Part shown: positions 16,704 through 26,067 of the stretch, in pieces | How the letters are laid out: each line of letters starts with the position of its first letter | Numbering within the stretch: the first letter of the stretch is position 1 | Assembly (NCBI GenBank): GCA_937927415.1 | Contig: CALBDS010000001.1 | Location: 62,001 to 126,000, forward strand | Direction: 5' to 3' | DNA length: 64,000 bases | From: an uncultured Rhodospirillaceae bacterium | GTDB lineage: Bacteria > Pseudomonadota > Alphaproteobacteria > Azospirillales > Azospirillaceae | The notes under the pieces: generated by a model | What the model saw: the letters and a program-made list of their open reading frames with translations, nothing else | Database searches by the model: none | Told to the model about the DNA's origin: nothing | Translations under genes and position numbers: made by a program

Positions 16704-17618
16704 ATGGACTGGGACACGCTGAAGGTCTTTCTCGCCCTGGCCCGCACGGGCACGCTCAGCGACACCGCCCGGCGGCTGGGGGTGGACCATTCCACCGTCA
16801 GCCGCCGCATCGGCGCCCTGGAAACCGCACTGGGGATGAAGCTGTTCGACCGGCTGCCGCGCGGCTATGCCCTGACGCCGGAGGGCCAAAGCCTGTTGCC
16901 GCGGGCCGAGGAGGTGGAAAACGCCGTGCTGTCGGTCGAGCGGCTGGCCCAAGGGCAGGACAGCGCCCAGACGGGCACGGTCACGGTCAGCGCCCCGCCG
17001 GCCTTTGCCAGCCACGTCCTGGCCCCCCGGCTGGGCGGGTTCCACACCGCGCATCCGGGAATTCTGCTGGAGATCCTGGCGGAACCCCACGCCGCCCATC
17101 TGCACCGGCGGGAAGCGGACATCGCGGTGCGTCTGATGCCGCCGGAACAGGACGGGCTGGTCGCCCGGCGGATCGGGCAGATGGGGTTCGGCCTGTACGC
17201 CAGCCCGGCTTACCGCGATTCCATGGCAGCGGGGGATGCGTGGCGTTTCCTCGGCTACGGGGCCGCACTGGACCATGTGCCGCAACAACGCTGGCTTCAC
17301 CGGCAGGCCGGCGGGCGTCCGCTGGCCCTGCGCACCAACGACCTGAACACCCTGGCGGCGGTCACACGGGCCGGCATGGGGGTAGCGGCCCTGCCCCATT
17401 TCATCGTCGCCGGGGACGGTGCCCTTGTCCCCGTCCCGCCGCCGGTCGCCGATCCGGCCCCCACCCGCGGCATATGGCTGGTGGTTCACACCGACATCCG
17501 CCGGGCGCCGCGGGTCCGCACGGTGATGACCTGTCTGGCCGCCATCGTCGCCCAGGCCCGCGCCCTTCTGGACGGGCCGGAGGAACGGGACAGCCCGGAT
17601 CAGCGGGCGGGGGACTGA
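16704..17618 (+). CDS. LysR-family transcriptional regulator
   Basis: A 304-residue LysR-type regulator. The N-terminal winged helix-turn-helix (about 3-62) contains LGVDHSTVSRRI and LFDRLPRGYALTPEG. The linker helix follows, then a two-lobed periplasmic-binding-like effector domain (about 92-290). By its divergent position it probably controls the quinone-oxidoreductase-like gene and itself, with a redox-active or carbonyl compound as possible effector (inference). Its last 19 bases overlap the 3' end of the convergent receptor-like gene. Confidence 0.9.
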   Translation: MDWDTLKVFLALARTGTLSDTARRLGVDHSTVSRRIGALETALGMKLFDRLPRGYALTPEGQSLLPRAEEVENAVLSVERLAQGQDSAQTGTVTVSAPPAFASHVLAPRLGGFHTAHPGILLEILAEPHAAHLHRREADIAVRLMPPEQDGLVARRIGQMGFGLYASPAYRDSMAAGDAWRFLGYGAALDHVPQQRWLHRQAGGRPLALRTNDLNTLAAVTRAGMGVAALPHFIVAGDGALVPVPPPVADPAPTRGIWLVVHTDIRRAPRVRTVMTCLAAIVAQARALLDGPEERDSPDQRAGD

Positions 17619-18625
17619 GCGATCACGCCGTACCAGCCCAGCCCCTTGTACGTCTCGTAACCGGGGGTCAGGGCGAAACCGACCACCCCGCCCGTGTCGT
17701 CGGTGTAGCTGCCCTGCGCCTGCCCCTCGGTCTTCAGGGGGAAGCTGTCGGTCAGCACCCCGCGGCCGTCCGACGCCGCGATGATCCGGTGCCGCCGGTC
17801 CACCAGCAGGCAGCGGGTGCGCGCCTTCTCATCTTCGGCCAGACGGACGCTCCTGACCACGGTTTCCGATTGGGATTGCCAGTCGAAGAAAATGCCCAGC
17901 ACCCCGATCACCGCACCATTGGCATCGCCGCCCGCCCGGATGGCGGTGGCGTAGGTGGCGACGGTGCGCCGCTCCAGCGGGTCGCTCACGGCGATGTCGG
18001 CCACCGCGAAATCATCACCGGTGCGGGTGTTCAGCGCATCGCGGAACCACGCTTCGCCGGCCACCGACGATCCCACCGCCCGGCGGTAGCGATCGGGGCG
18101 CCCGTTGGCCAGAACCGTTCCCCGCCGATCCACCACCCACAGGTCGAGATAGACGGTGTAGGCGTTGAGGATCACCCCCAGCCGCCGGGTGGCATAGGCG
18201 TTGCGCTCCGGCGTCGGGTCGGCGGCGCAATCCACCACGGCGCTGTCGGTGGCCCACCACCGCACATCGCACGACCGTTCGTAAAGGTTCCGGTCGATCA
18301 CGTCGATCATGTTCAGCGCCAGATCCGCCAGCCGGCTGCCGCGCAACTGCGCCACCAGCCGCCGGCCCAGCGTGTCCAGCTCCCCCGTCTGCTGGGCCAT
18401 CTGGCTGCGCAATTCATTGCCGATGCCGGTGATGCGCTCGGAAATCGCCTTCACCTCCTGCGCCACCACCGCGAATCCGCGCCCCGCCTCCCCCGCCCGC
18501 ATGGCTTCGATCAGGGCGTTGAGCGCCAGGATCTTGGTGGTGTTGGTCACCGCCTGGATCTCGTCCATCTTGCGGGTGGCGAGATCGGAAACGGCGTGGG
18601 ACAGAGCGACGATCCGTTCAGGCAT
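17600..18625 (-). CDS. Soluble chemoreceptor-like protein with reversed domain order
   Basis: A 341-residue protein without membrane helices. Residues 1-90 are a short piece of an MCP signalling domain containing the hairpin tip region (LALNALIEAMRAGEAGRGF, 34-52) and QEVKAISE. Residues 97-340 form a Cache/PDC-like sensor beginning with IDRNLYERSCDVRWWATD and including YLDLWVVDRRGTVLANG and a second lobe ending GLGWYGVIAQ. Normal receptors have the sensor first, across the membrane, and the signalling domain last. Here the order is inverted and the sensor must be cytoplasmic. The start at 18625 has GGGGAG upstream; the frame extends further but without a leader. It could couple a cytoplasmic signal to a receptor array or to CheA. 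Confidence 0.75.
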   Translation of the reverse strand: MPERIVALSHAVSDLATRKMDEIQAVTNTTKILALNALIEAMRAGEAGRGFAVVAQEVKAISERITGIGNELRSQMAQQTGELDTLGRRLVAQLRGSRLADLALNMIDVIDRNLYERSCDVRWWATDSAVVDCAADPTPERNAYATRRLGVILNAYTVYLDLWVVDRRGTVLANGRPDRYRRAVGSSVAGEAWFRDALNTRTGDDFAVADIAVSDPLERRTVATYATAIRAGGDANGAVIGVLGIFFDWQSQSETVVRSVRLAEDEKARTRCLLVDRRHRIIAASDGRGVLTDSFPLKTEGQAQGSYTDDTGGVVGFALTPGYETYKGLGWYGVIAQSPAR

Positions 18626-18811
18626 GACAAGCTCCCCGACAGCCTGTTTCCCGCCCATGCGCGGTTTCAGGCCGGACGCTGATTGGAAACAGAAAAGTTT
18701 ATTACCCCTATTGTTTGATAGTGTCGCCATACGTTTGTGACTGCAACATTAACTTCACATACCTCCCGGCTTTTTCACCGCCCGGCAGGACACGCGCCCA
18801 TACCTCACCTT

Positions 18812-19834
18812 TTAGTGGTATCCAGCCCCGTCGCGGACTTTCCCGCGAAAAACGCGGTAGGAATACAGTGTATAGGTGAGGATGATCGGCAGCAGGATCG
18901 CCACCCCCACCAGCAGGAAGATCTGGGTTTCCGGCGGCGACGCCGCGTCCCAGATGGTCAGGGCGCGTGGCACCACGTACGGCCACAGGCTGATGGCCAG
19001 CCCAAGATAGGACAGCAGGAACAATCCCATCGCCATCAGGAAGGGCATGCGTTCCCACCCGCGCATCAGGGCGCGCAACAGCATCGCCGCCGCCGCCACG
19101 GCGGCCAGCGGAACCGGCGCCAGCAGAACGACGTTAGGCCACGCGAACCAGCGGTCGCGGATCGGGGGATGGGCCAGCGGGGTCCACAGGCTGACCACCG
19201 CGATGAACACCAGAACCACGACGGTGAGCAGCCGGGACGCCGCCAGCGCCCGCTGCTGCAGCCGCCCATCGGTGCGCCACACCAGCCATGTGGCTCCCAA
19301 CAGGGCATAGCCGCACACCAGCCCAGCCCCGGTCATCAGGCTGAACGGCGTCAGCCAATCGAACGGGCCGCCGGTGTAGCGGAACGCGCCGTCGGTGGCC
19401 CGCTCCACCGCCACCCCCTGGATGAACGCACCCAGCAGCACCCCTTGGGCAAACGACGCCACCAGCGACCCGACGAAGAAGGACCGGTCCCACCACAGAT
19501 GCCGCCCCGCGGTCTTGAAGCGGAACTCAAACGCCACGCCGCGGAACACCAGCCCGAACAGCATGACCATGACCGGCAGATAAAGCGCCGGCAGCAGCGT
19601 GGCATACGCCAGCGGAAACGCCCCCAGCAGCGACGCCCCGCCCAGGATCAGCCAGGTTTCGTTGCCGTCCCACACCGGGGCGACGGTGTTCATCATCACG
19701 TCGCGCTCGCCGCTGTCGGAGGTGAAGGGGAACAGAATCCCCACCCCCAGGTCGAAGCCGTCCAGCAGCACATACATGAACACGCCCAGCGCGATGATGG
19801 CGCTCCACACCAGCGACAGATCGGCGTTCACCAT
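18812..19834 (-). CDS. cydB: Cytochrome bd-type quinol oxidase subunit II
   Basis: A 340-residue polytopic protein of the CydB family, the smaller partner of CydA in the bd-type terminal oxidase. Typical features are the opening LDGFDLGVGILFPF, the DGNETWLI motif (about 55-62) and several hydrophobic helices. The start at 19834 has GGAGG upstream, and only five bases separate it from the cydA stop, so the two are one operon. The complex reduces oxygen to water with quinol and is usually important under low oxygen or respiratory-poison stress. Confidence 0.93.
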   Translation of the reverse strand: MVNADLSLVWSAIIALGVFMYVLLDGFDLGVGILFPFTSDSGERDVMMNTVAPVWDGNETWLILGGASLLGAFPLAYATLLPALYLPVMVMLFGLVFRGVAFEFRFKTAGRHLWWDRSFFVGSLVASFAQGVLLGAFIQGVAVERATDGAFRYTGGPFDWLTPFSLMTGAGLVCGYALLGATWLVWRTDGRLQQRALAASRLLTVVVLVFIAVVSLWTPLAHPPIRDRWFAWPNVVLLAPVPLAAVAAAAMLLRALMRGWERMPFLMAMGLFLLSYLGLAISLWPYVVPRALTIWDAASPPETQIFLLVGVAILLPIILTYTLYSYRVFRGKVRDGAGYH

Positions 19835-19839
19835 GATCG

Positions 19840-21201
19840 TCAGCCCTCCTCCACCACGGCCTTGGCCTTGACCTGGAAATCGAGCGGCTCGTCCCGATCC
19901 TCCGGCCCCCGGGCCACCATGCGCAGGAAAAAGACGAGGAACGCCGCCAGCAACACCCCATAGGCGAGGATGAACAGCGCAAAGGTGAAGGCCACCGATT
20001 CCGCCGGCAGCAGCGACACCCCGTCGGCGGTGCGCAGATGCCCGGTGACGAGCCACGGCTGCCGCCCGACCTCGGTCACCACCCACCCGGCCAGGACCGC
20101 CACGAACCCCAGGGGGGCCGTGCCCACCAGCAGGCGCAGATACCACCGCCATTGGGTCAGCGCCAGACGGTGACGGGCGTACAGCCCGATCCCCGCCAGC
20201 AGCACGAACCACACCCCCAGCCCCACCATCAGGCGGAACGACCAGAACACCACCGCCACCGGCGGCCGGTCTTCCGGCGGCACGTCGGTCAGGCTGGGCA
20301 CCGCCCCGGACAGGGAATGGGTGAGGATCAGGCTGCCGGCATAGGGGATGCCGACCTCCGCCCGGTTCCGCTCCCCCGCCTGATCCGGCAGGGCAAACAG
20401 CAGAAAGGGCGCCGGCCCGCCGGTGTTGCGCCAATGCCCTTCCATCGCCGCCACCTTGACCGGCTGATGCTCCAGGGTGTTCAGCCCGTGCAGGTCGCCC
20501 AGCACCACCTGCAGCGGGGCCGCCACCGCCGCCATCCACAGGGCGAACGACAGGCTGCGGCGGCCAAAATCCAGGTGCCGTTCACACAGCACGCACCACG
20601 CCCCCACCCCCGCCACCAGAAAGGCCGTGGCGACCAGCGTCGCCGTCACCATATGCGCCAGCCGATAGGGGAAGGAGGGGTTGAACACCACCGCCAGCCA
20701 GTCGGTCACCACCATCCGCCCCTGGTCCATGGCGAACCCCGCCGGGGTGTGCATCCACGAATTGGCGGACAGGATCCAGAAGGTGGAAATCAGCGTGCCC
20801 AGCGCCACCAGTGCTGTGGACAGGAAATGGACCCGCGGCGACACCCGGTTCCAGCCGAACAGCATGATCCCCAGGAAACCGGCCTCCAGAAAGAACGCGG
20901 TCACCACCTCGTAACTGATGAGCGGCCCCAGCACGTTGCCGGTGATGGCGGAAAACCGGCTCCAGTTGGTGCCCAGCTCATAGGACAGCACCAGCCCCGA
21001 CACCACCCCGACGCCAAAGGCCAGCGCGAACACCCGTGTCCAGAACCGCAGCAACCGGAAAATCCCCGGATCGCGCCGTTTCAGCCATAAGGCCTCCAGC
21101 ACCACCAGGAACAGCCCCAGCCCGATGGTCAGGGTGGGGAACAGGATGTGGAAACCGATGGTGAAGGCGAATTGCAGCCGGCTCAGCACCAGAGCGTCCA
21201 T
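19840..21201 (-). CDS. cydA: Cytochrome bd-type quinol oxidase subunit I
   Basis: A 453-residue CydA/CioA protein, the haem-bearing subunit. His18 in FHILFPTLT is the conserved haem ligand near the N-terminus, and a His in RLAHMVTAT the second. VKVAAMEGHW contains the Lys and Glu of the quinol site, and GWVVTEVGRQPW is the family signature. At 453 residues rather than about 520, the Q-loop is short. That places it with the CioA branch (cyanide-insensitive type) by length, although inhibitor behaviour cannot be read from sequence. The start at 21201 follows GAGGGGG. It is divergent from a chemoreceptor gene. No cydDC assembly genes are seen here. Confidence 0.92.
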   Translation of the reverse strand: MDALVLSRLQFAFTIGFHILFPTLTIGLGLFLVVLEALWLKRRDPGIFRLLRFWTRVFALAFGVGVVSGLVLSYELGTNWSRFSAITGNVLGPLISYEVVTAFFLEAGFLGIMLFGWNRVSPRVHFLSTALVALGTLISTFWILSANSWMHTPAGFAMDQGRMVVTDWLAVVFNPSFPYRLAHMVTATLVATAFLVAGVGAWCVLCERHLDFGRRSLSFALWMAAVAAPLQVVLGDLHGLNTLEHQPVKVAAMEGHWRNTGGPAPFLLFALPDQAGERNRAEVGIPYAGSLILTHSLSGAVPSLTDVPPEDRPPVAVVFWSFRLMVGLGVWFVLLAGIGLYARHRLALTQWRWYLRLLVGTAPLGFVAVLAGWVVTEVGRQPWLVTGHLRTADGVSLLPAESVAFTFALFILAYGVLLAAFLVFFLRMVARGPEDRDEPLDFQVKAKAVVEEG

Positions 21202-21420
21202 GATCCCCCTCAATCAGGCCCCGCGGTTTCCCCTTGAGGTGGTCAACGCTTCGCTGCGGCCGGGGTTCCCACCGGGGCGGGCGGGACACAAGGGTGCGTC
21301 AAAAGGTCCTGATGCGAATTTTAATTAATTTATCACACTTTCCTTTCACAGTTTCTGGACAATACTTAGATGCCGAACTTTATGGCGGCGCCCGTGGGCG
21401 AGCAGGGGATCGAGGATTTC

Positions 21421-23388
21421 ATGGCACAGTTTCTGTCACGTCTGCGCATACGCACGCAGATTGCCCTGATTGTGGTGTTGGGATTGGTCGGGATTGGCAC
21501 CATCGGGCTGACCTATGTCCGCAGCCTGATGGTTCTGGCGGAGCATGAACGTTTTCTGGAAAAGGTCGCCACCCTCGACCGCGCCGTGAGCAGCCTGTCC
21601 ACCCTGATGCTCCAGGCCCGTCGCCAGGAAAAGGATTTCCTTCTGCGCAGCAGCCAGGAACCGGCAAGCCGCCACGCCGCCGTGATAGAAGAGGTGCGCC
21701 GCCAACTGGATGCCCTGGAACAGGCCGCCCGCACCGCCAACGAACGGGGAGAAGCGGGAACGGTCCGCCGGCTGGCCGACACCTACGCCGCCAGCTTCGT
21801 CCGCACCGCGACCCTGCGGGGGACTTTGGGGCTGACGGAAAACGACGGCAGCCAGAAAGACCTGCGCGATGCCGTCCACACGATGGAAGAACGGCTGAAA
21901 CGCTATGACGCCCCCCACGTCATGGTCGCAATGCTGATGATGCGCCGCTATGAAAAGGATTTCCTGGCCCGCAAGGATGACAAATCCGTCGCCAGCATGG
22001 CCGCCCAGCGGACCGCGTTCGAGCGGGCGATTGGCGAAACCGCCATCCCCGACACTGAAAAGGCCGAGATCGCCGCGCTGATGGGGCGTTACCAGACCGC
22101 CTTTGCCGCCATCGTCACCGCCGTGCGGGCGGTTGAGGACTCCCTGAAGGATCTGTCGTCCGCCTACAGCGCCATGGAACCCGTCCTGGACAGGCTGGAA
22201 CAGGGCATCAAGACCGATCTGGCAAACGCCAAAGCCGACATGGACACGGAGCGGTCCGACGCAACCCGGATCATGGGCACGGTGATGCTGCTGACGCTGG
22301 CCGGTTTCGTCATCGGGGCGGCGGTGGTGGCGCGCGGCATTTACCAGCCCATCAGCGATCTGACCGGCACCACCCTGGCCCTGTCGCAGGGCAACCACGA
22401 CGCCGTTGTGCCCGGACGCGGGCGCGGCGATGAAATCGGCGCCATGGCCAACGCCATCCAGGGCTTCAAGGAAGCCGCCATCGCCGCCGAACAGGCGGCA
22501 CGCGAACGGGCCAAGGAACAGGAAAACCGCCTGAACGCCGCCCGCCGGCTGGAATCGCTGGTCACCGGCTTCAACCGGCAGGCCGAACAGATGGTGGGGT
22601 CGCTCCAGGACTCGGCGGGCACCATGCGCACCGCCTCCGAATCCCTGGCGGCGGTGGCGGAACAGAGCCGGACCCAGGCGACGGCGGTCGCTGCCTCCAC
22701 CGAGCAGACGTCCCAGAATGTGCAGACGGTGGCGGCCTCGGCGGAACAGATGGCCGCCTCCATCACCGAAATCACCCGTCAGGTGTCGCGCTCCGCCGCC
22801 ATCTCGCAGAACGCCGCCGACAAGGCCGGCTCCACCAACGGCGCCATCCTGTCGCTGGCGGAACAGGCCAGGGGCATCGGCGACGTGGTGCGGCTGATCG
22901 CCGACATCGCCAGCCAGACCAATCTTCTGGCCCTCAACGCCACCATCGAAGCGGCCCGCGCCGGTGAAATGGGCAAGGGTTTCGCCGTGGTGGCGAGCGA
23001 GGTGAAGGCGCTGGCCACCCAGACGGCCAAGGCCACCGACGAGATTTCGTCCCAGATCGCATCCATGCAGGCGGCGACCCAGGGGGCGGTGACCGCCATC
23101 GGCGATGTCACCAGCACCATTCACGAAATCAACGGCATTGCCACCGCCATCGCCGCGTCGGTGGAGGAGCAGGACGCCGCCACCCGCGAGATCGTCCGCA
23201 GCATCCAGCATGCCGCGTGCAGCACGCAGGAGGTGCTGGGCAACATCCAGGGGGTTCAGGCCGCCGCGTCCCACACCGACGACGCCGCCGGGCGGGTGCT
23301 GGACGTGTCCAACGCCCTGGCCCAGGAAACCGGGGAACTGGCCCGCTGCATCGGCCGTTTCGTTGCCGACGTCAAGACCGCCTCATAA
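21421..23388 (+). CDS. Methyl-accepting chemotaxis protein
   Basis: A 656-residue transmembrane receptor. TM1 is at about 13-34 and TM2 at about 285-307. The 250-residue periplasmic part between them is helical, with repeated KDF(L) motifs (RQEKDFLLR and RRYEKDFLA), which fits a double four-helix-bundle (HBM-type) sensor. HAMP runs about 308-360 and the cytoplasmic signalling domain about 385-640, with hairpin tip LALNATIEAARAGEMGKGF. There is no C-terminal CheR-docking pentapeptide. The start at 21421 is taken because GAGG precedes it; 13- or 17-codon longer versions are possible. The gene is divergent from cydA. Confidence 0.9.
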   Translation: MAQFLSRLRIRTQIALIVVLGLVGIGTIGLTYVRSLMVLAEHERFLEKVATLDRAVSSLSTLMLQARRQEKDFLLRSSQEPASRHAAVIEEVRRQLDALEQAARTANERGEAGTVRRLADTYAASFVRTATLRGTLGLTENDGSQKDLRDAVHTMEERLKRYDAPHVMVAMLMMRRYEKDFLARKDDKSVASMAAQRTAFERAIGETAIPDTEKAEIAALMGRYQTAFAAIVTAVRAVEDSLKDLSSAYSAMEPVLDRLEQGIKTDLANAKADMDTERSDATRIMGTVMLLTLAGFVIGAAVVARGIYQPISDLTGTTLALSQGNHDAVVPGRGRGDEIGAMANAIQGFKEAAIAAEQAARERAKEQENRLNAARRLESLVTGFNRQAEQMVGSLQDSAGTMRTASESLAAVAEQSRTQATAVAASTEQTSQNVQTVAASAEQMAASITEITRQVSRSAAISQNAADKAGSTNGAILSLAEQARGIGDVVRLIADIASQTNLLALNATIEAARAGEMGKGFAVVASEVKALATQTAKATDEISSQIASMQAATQGAVTAIGDVTSTIHEINGIATAIAASVEEQDAATREIVRSIQHAACSTQEVLGNIQGVQAAASHTDDAAGRVLDVSNALAQETGELARCIGRFVADVKTAS

Positions 23389-23391
23389 GGA

Positions 23392-25119
23392 TCAGGATGG
23401 GATCAGGCAGAAACGATCCACGTCCACCAGCCCGCGGTCGGTGATCTTCAGATGCGGGATCACCGGCAGCGGCAGGAACGCCAGCTGCAAAAACGGCTCG
23501 GCCAGCGGGCAGCCCATCGCCCGCACCGCCGCGCGCAGGGTGCGCAGATGGCGTTCCACCGTTTCGAACGGCTCCAGGCTCATCAGCCCGGCCAGCGGCA
23601 GCGCCAGTTCGGCCGTCACCCGGTCCCCCGACACCGCAACGAAGCCGCCCTGAAGTTCGATCAGCCGGTTCACCGCCATGGTCATGGCGGCGTCGTTGCT
23701 GCCCACCACACAGATATTGTGGCTGTCGTGCCCCACCGACGACGCGATGGCGCCGTCGGTCAGGCCGAAGCCGCGCACGAACCCGCGGCCGACCGAACGG
23801 TTCACCCCATGGCGGGCGAAGACGCAGATCTTCAGGATGTCCCGCTCGGGGTCGCTCACCGCCTGCCCGCGGCGGGTCGGCACCGCCAGCCGCAGATGGT
23901 CGGTCAGGATCCGGCCCGGCTGCACGCCGATCACCGACCGTTCGCCGCCGCCGTCCGCCGGAACGGCAAAATCCTCAAGCCCCACCGGCGCGAGCCGGAC
24001 GGAGTTCAGCCCCACCGGGCTGACGGTGGCGCGGTGGGCGAAGCGTTGCGCCGTCACCACCCGGCCATCCTTGATGACCCGATTGACCGCACAGCTTTCC
24101 AGATCGTCCAGCAGCACCAGATCGGCCCGCTGCCCCGGCGCCACCAGCCCACGGTCGAACAGCCCGAAGCCGCGTGCCGCCGACCATGTGGCCGCGCGAT
24201 AGACGGATTCCATCGGTGCCCCGGCGCGGATGGCGGCACGGATCAGGTGATCCATGTGCCCTTCCTCGGCGATGTCCAGCGGGTTGCGGTCATCGGTGCA
24301 CAGCGCCACGTAGGGGGATGTCATCGGCCCGATCACCGGGGCCAGAGCCTCCACATCCTTCGACACCGACCCGTCGCGGATCAGCACCTGCATCCCCTTG
24401 CGCAGCTTCTCCATTGCCTCCGCGGCACTGGTGGATTCGTGACAGTTGCGGATGCCGCAGGCGCAATAGGCGTTCAATTCCCGCCCCGACATCAGGGGGG
24501 CGTGGCCGTCGATGTGACGCCCCTCGAACGCCGCCAACTTTTCCAGCACCGCATCGGTCTTGGCGAAGACGCCGGGGAAGTTCATGAACTCCGCCAGCCC
24601 CAGCACCTTGGGGTGGTCGCGGTGGCGCACCAGATCCGCGGCGGTCAGCACCGCGCCGGAGGTTTCCAGATCGGTGGCCGGCACACAGGACGACAGTTGC
24701 ACCCGCAGGTCCAGCGCCGTCCCCTCCGCGCTGTCGAGGAAATAGCGCAGGCCCCGTTCTCCCAGCACGTTGCAGATCTCATGAGGATCGCAGATGGCCG
24801 TGGTGGTGCCGCGGGGCAGGACGCAGCGGTCGAATTCGAACGGGGTGACGCAAGTGGATTCGCAATGAACGTGGGTGTCGATGAAGCCCGGCACCACGGT
24901 CAGCCCGCGCCCGTCGATCTCCTCCACCCCGTCATAGGTGTCATAGGTGCCGACGATCCGGTCGCCGCACAGGGCGATGTCGCCCTCGGCCAATTCGCCG
25001 GTGACCACGTTGAGAAAACGGGTGTCCTTGATGACCAGATCGGCGCGCGTGCGCCCCAGCGCCTGATCGATGCGGCGTTTCAGGCCGTCGGTGGGAAACG
25101 GTTGATCCTGCGCGGTCAT
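23392..25119 (-). CDS. ade: Adenine deaminase
   Basis: A 575-residue metal-dependent amidohydrolase that converts adenine to hypoxanthine and ammonia in purine salvage. GFIDTHVHCEST places the metal ligands His83 and His85. FVRGFGLTDGAIASSVGHDSH and the downstream VVGSND are the adenine-deaminase signature of the C-terminal part. The start at 25119 has AGGAGGTG at ideal spacing. Only three bases separate its stop from the convergent receptor gene. It is probably transcribed from its own promoter in the 129-bp gap upstream; no purine riboswitch fold is evident. Confidence 0.93.
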   Translation of the reverse strand: MTAQDQPFPTDGLKRRIDQALGRTRADLVIKDTRFLNVVTGELAEGDIALCGDRIVGTYDTYDGVEEIDGRGLTVVPGFIDTHVHCESTCVTPFEFDRCVLPRGTTTAICDPHEICNVLGERGLRYFLDSAEGTALDLRVQLSSCVPATDLETSGAVLTAADLVRHRDHPKVLGLAEFMNFPGVFAKTDAVLEKLAAFEGRHIDGHAPLMSGRELNAYCACGIRNCHESTSAAEAMEKLRKGMQVLIRDGSVSKDVEALAPVIGPMTSPYVALCTDDRNPLDIAEEGHMDHLIRAAIRAGAPMESVYRAATWSAARGFGLFDRGLVAPGQRADLVLLDDLESCAVNRVIKDGRVVTAQRFAHRATVSPVGLNSVRLAPVGLEDFAVPADGGGERSVIGVQPGRILTDHLRLAVPTRRGQAVSDPERDILKICVFARHGVNRSVGRGFVRGFGLTDGAIASSVGHDSHNICVVGSNDAAMTMAVNRLIELQGGFVAVSGDRVTAELALPLAGLMSLEPFETVERHLRTLRAAVRAMGCPLAEPFLQLAFLPLPVIPHLKITDRGLVDVDRFCLIPS

Positions 25120-25248
25120 GAAACACCTCCTGCCCCTGTCTTTCAAAAGATGATGCGGCGGCACCGATCATCAACGCCGGCATTCCCCACCTCACCCGCA
25201 GAGGAGAATAAAAATACTGAGAGATCAACAGATTGCCGCAAAGCCCCG

Positions 25249-26067
25249 TCAGCGGTACGTCTTTGTGACCGTCGTCTGCGCCGTCCACGGCCGACCGTCG
25301 CAAGCGGGCTTCACCGTCCGGCGGAGGATGCGCAGAACATCCCCGTCCGCTGCATAGGTCCAGCGGGTGCCGCAGCCCCCCTCGTCCTGGGCAAGCTGGG
25401 TCACCTCCACCCCGTCGGCGGTGACGGCGGGCACGCCGGTCAGGTCGGCCGCCTCCTTGGTCACCGGGGCGCCGGATTCCAGAACCTCCACCGCCGCCCG
25501 CGTTGCCGTGCCGGCGTTCCGGTCCAGCAAAAAGGGGGCGTTGATGCAATGGGTGGTGCCGCATTCCTCCGGCACCACCGCCAGCAGCCGCCCGTCCGGC
25601 AGGGCGCCCACGAAGGTAAACCCGGCGTAACGCTCATAGCCGGTCATGTATTCGTCGGCCTGGGGACGCGGGGGTGCCGGGAACAGCGCGGTCAGGGCAT
25701 AGGCGGTGAAGGCGGCATCCTCCTCCGCCGCCGCGCCGTTCTCATGCAGCGGGTCGATGGGCCGCACCGCCGCCAGAACCGCCGCGCGCGTCGCCGTGGG
25801 GGCCGCGGCCAGCACCGCGCGCAGGCGGGCTTCGGCCACCGCCACCCGTCCCTTGACCTCGCCGCCGGCCAGGACGCGCGGCCGTTCGCCGATCCACGGC
25901 TCCAGCCGGGCCAGGGCGGCATCCCGCTCCGCCGCCGGGGCCGCGCGCACGACCGCCGCCGCCCGTCCGATCAGCCGGTCCAGCGCCTCCACCGACGGAT
26001 CACCGTCCGCCGCCCAAACCGGCCCCGTCATCAGGAACAGAGCCGCCGCCACCGCCGGAAAACGCAT
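25249..26067 (-). CDS. Secreted hypothetical protein
   Basis: A 272-residue protein with a clear leader (hydrophobic 4-16, cleavage after WAA-like near 20). The N-terminal half is Ala-rich and helical, resembling lysozyme-inhibitor-like or DUF1176-like secreted proteins only loosely. The C-terminal half (about 135-272) has beta-strand patterns and four cysteines (near 168, 173, 233 and 255) that could form two disulfides. Its ATG directly follows the stop of the FHA gene with no base between, so the pair is translationally coupled. I cannot name the function. Confidence 0.6.
   Translation of the reverse strand: MRFPAVAAALFLMTGPVWAADGDPSVEALDRLIGRAAAVVRAAPAAERDAALARLEPWIGERPRVLAGGEVKGRVAVAEARLRAVLAAAPTATRAAVLAAVRPIDPLHENGAAAEEDAAFTAYALTALFPAPPRPQADEYMTGYERYAGFTFVGALPDGRLLAVVPEECGTTHCINAPFLLDRNAGTATRAAVEVLESGAPVTKEAADLTGVPAVTADGVEVTQLAQDEGGCGTRWTYAADGDVLRILRRTVKPACDGRPWTAQTTVTKTYR

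Noticed and set aside
21234..21246. TTGAGGTGGTCAA between cydA and the receptor as an FNR/anaerobic box
   Set aside because: The spacing between TTGA and TCAA is five bases rather than six and the flanking T and A are missing, so it does not meet the consensus.
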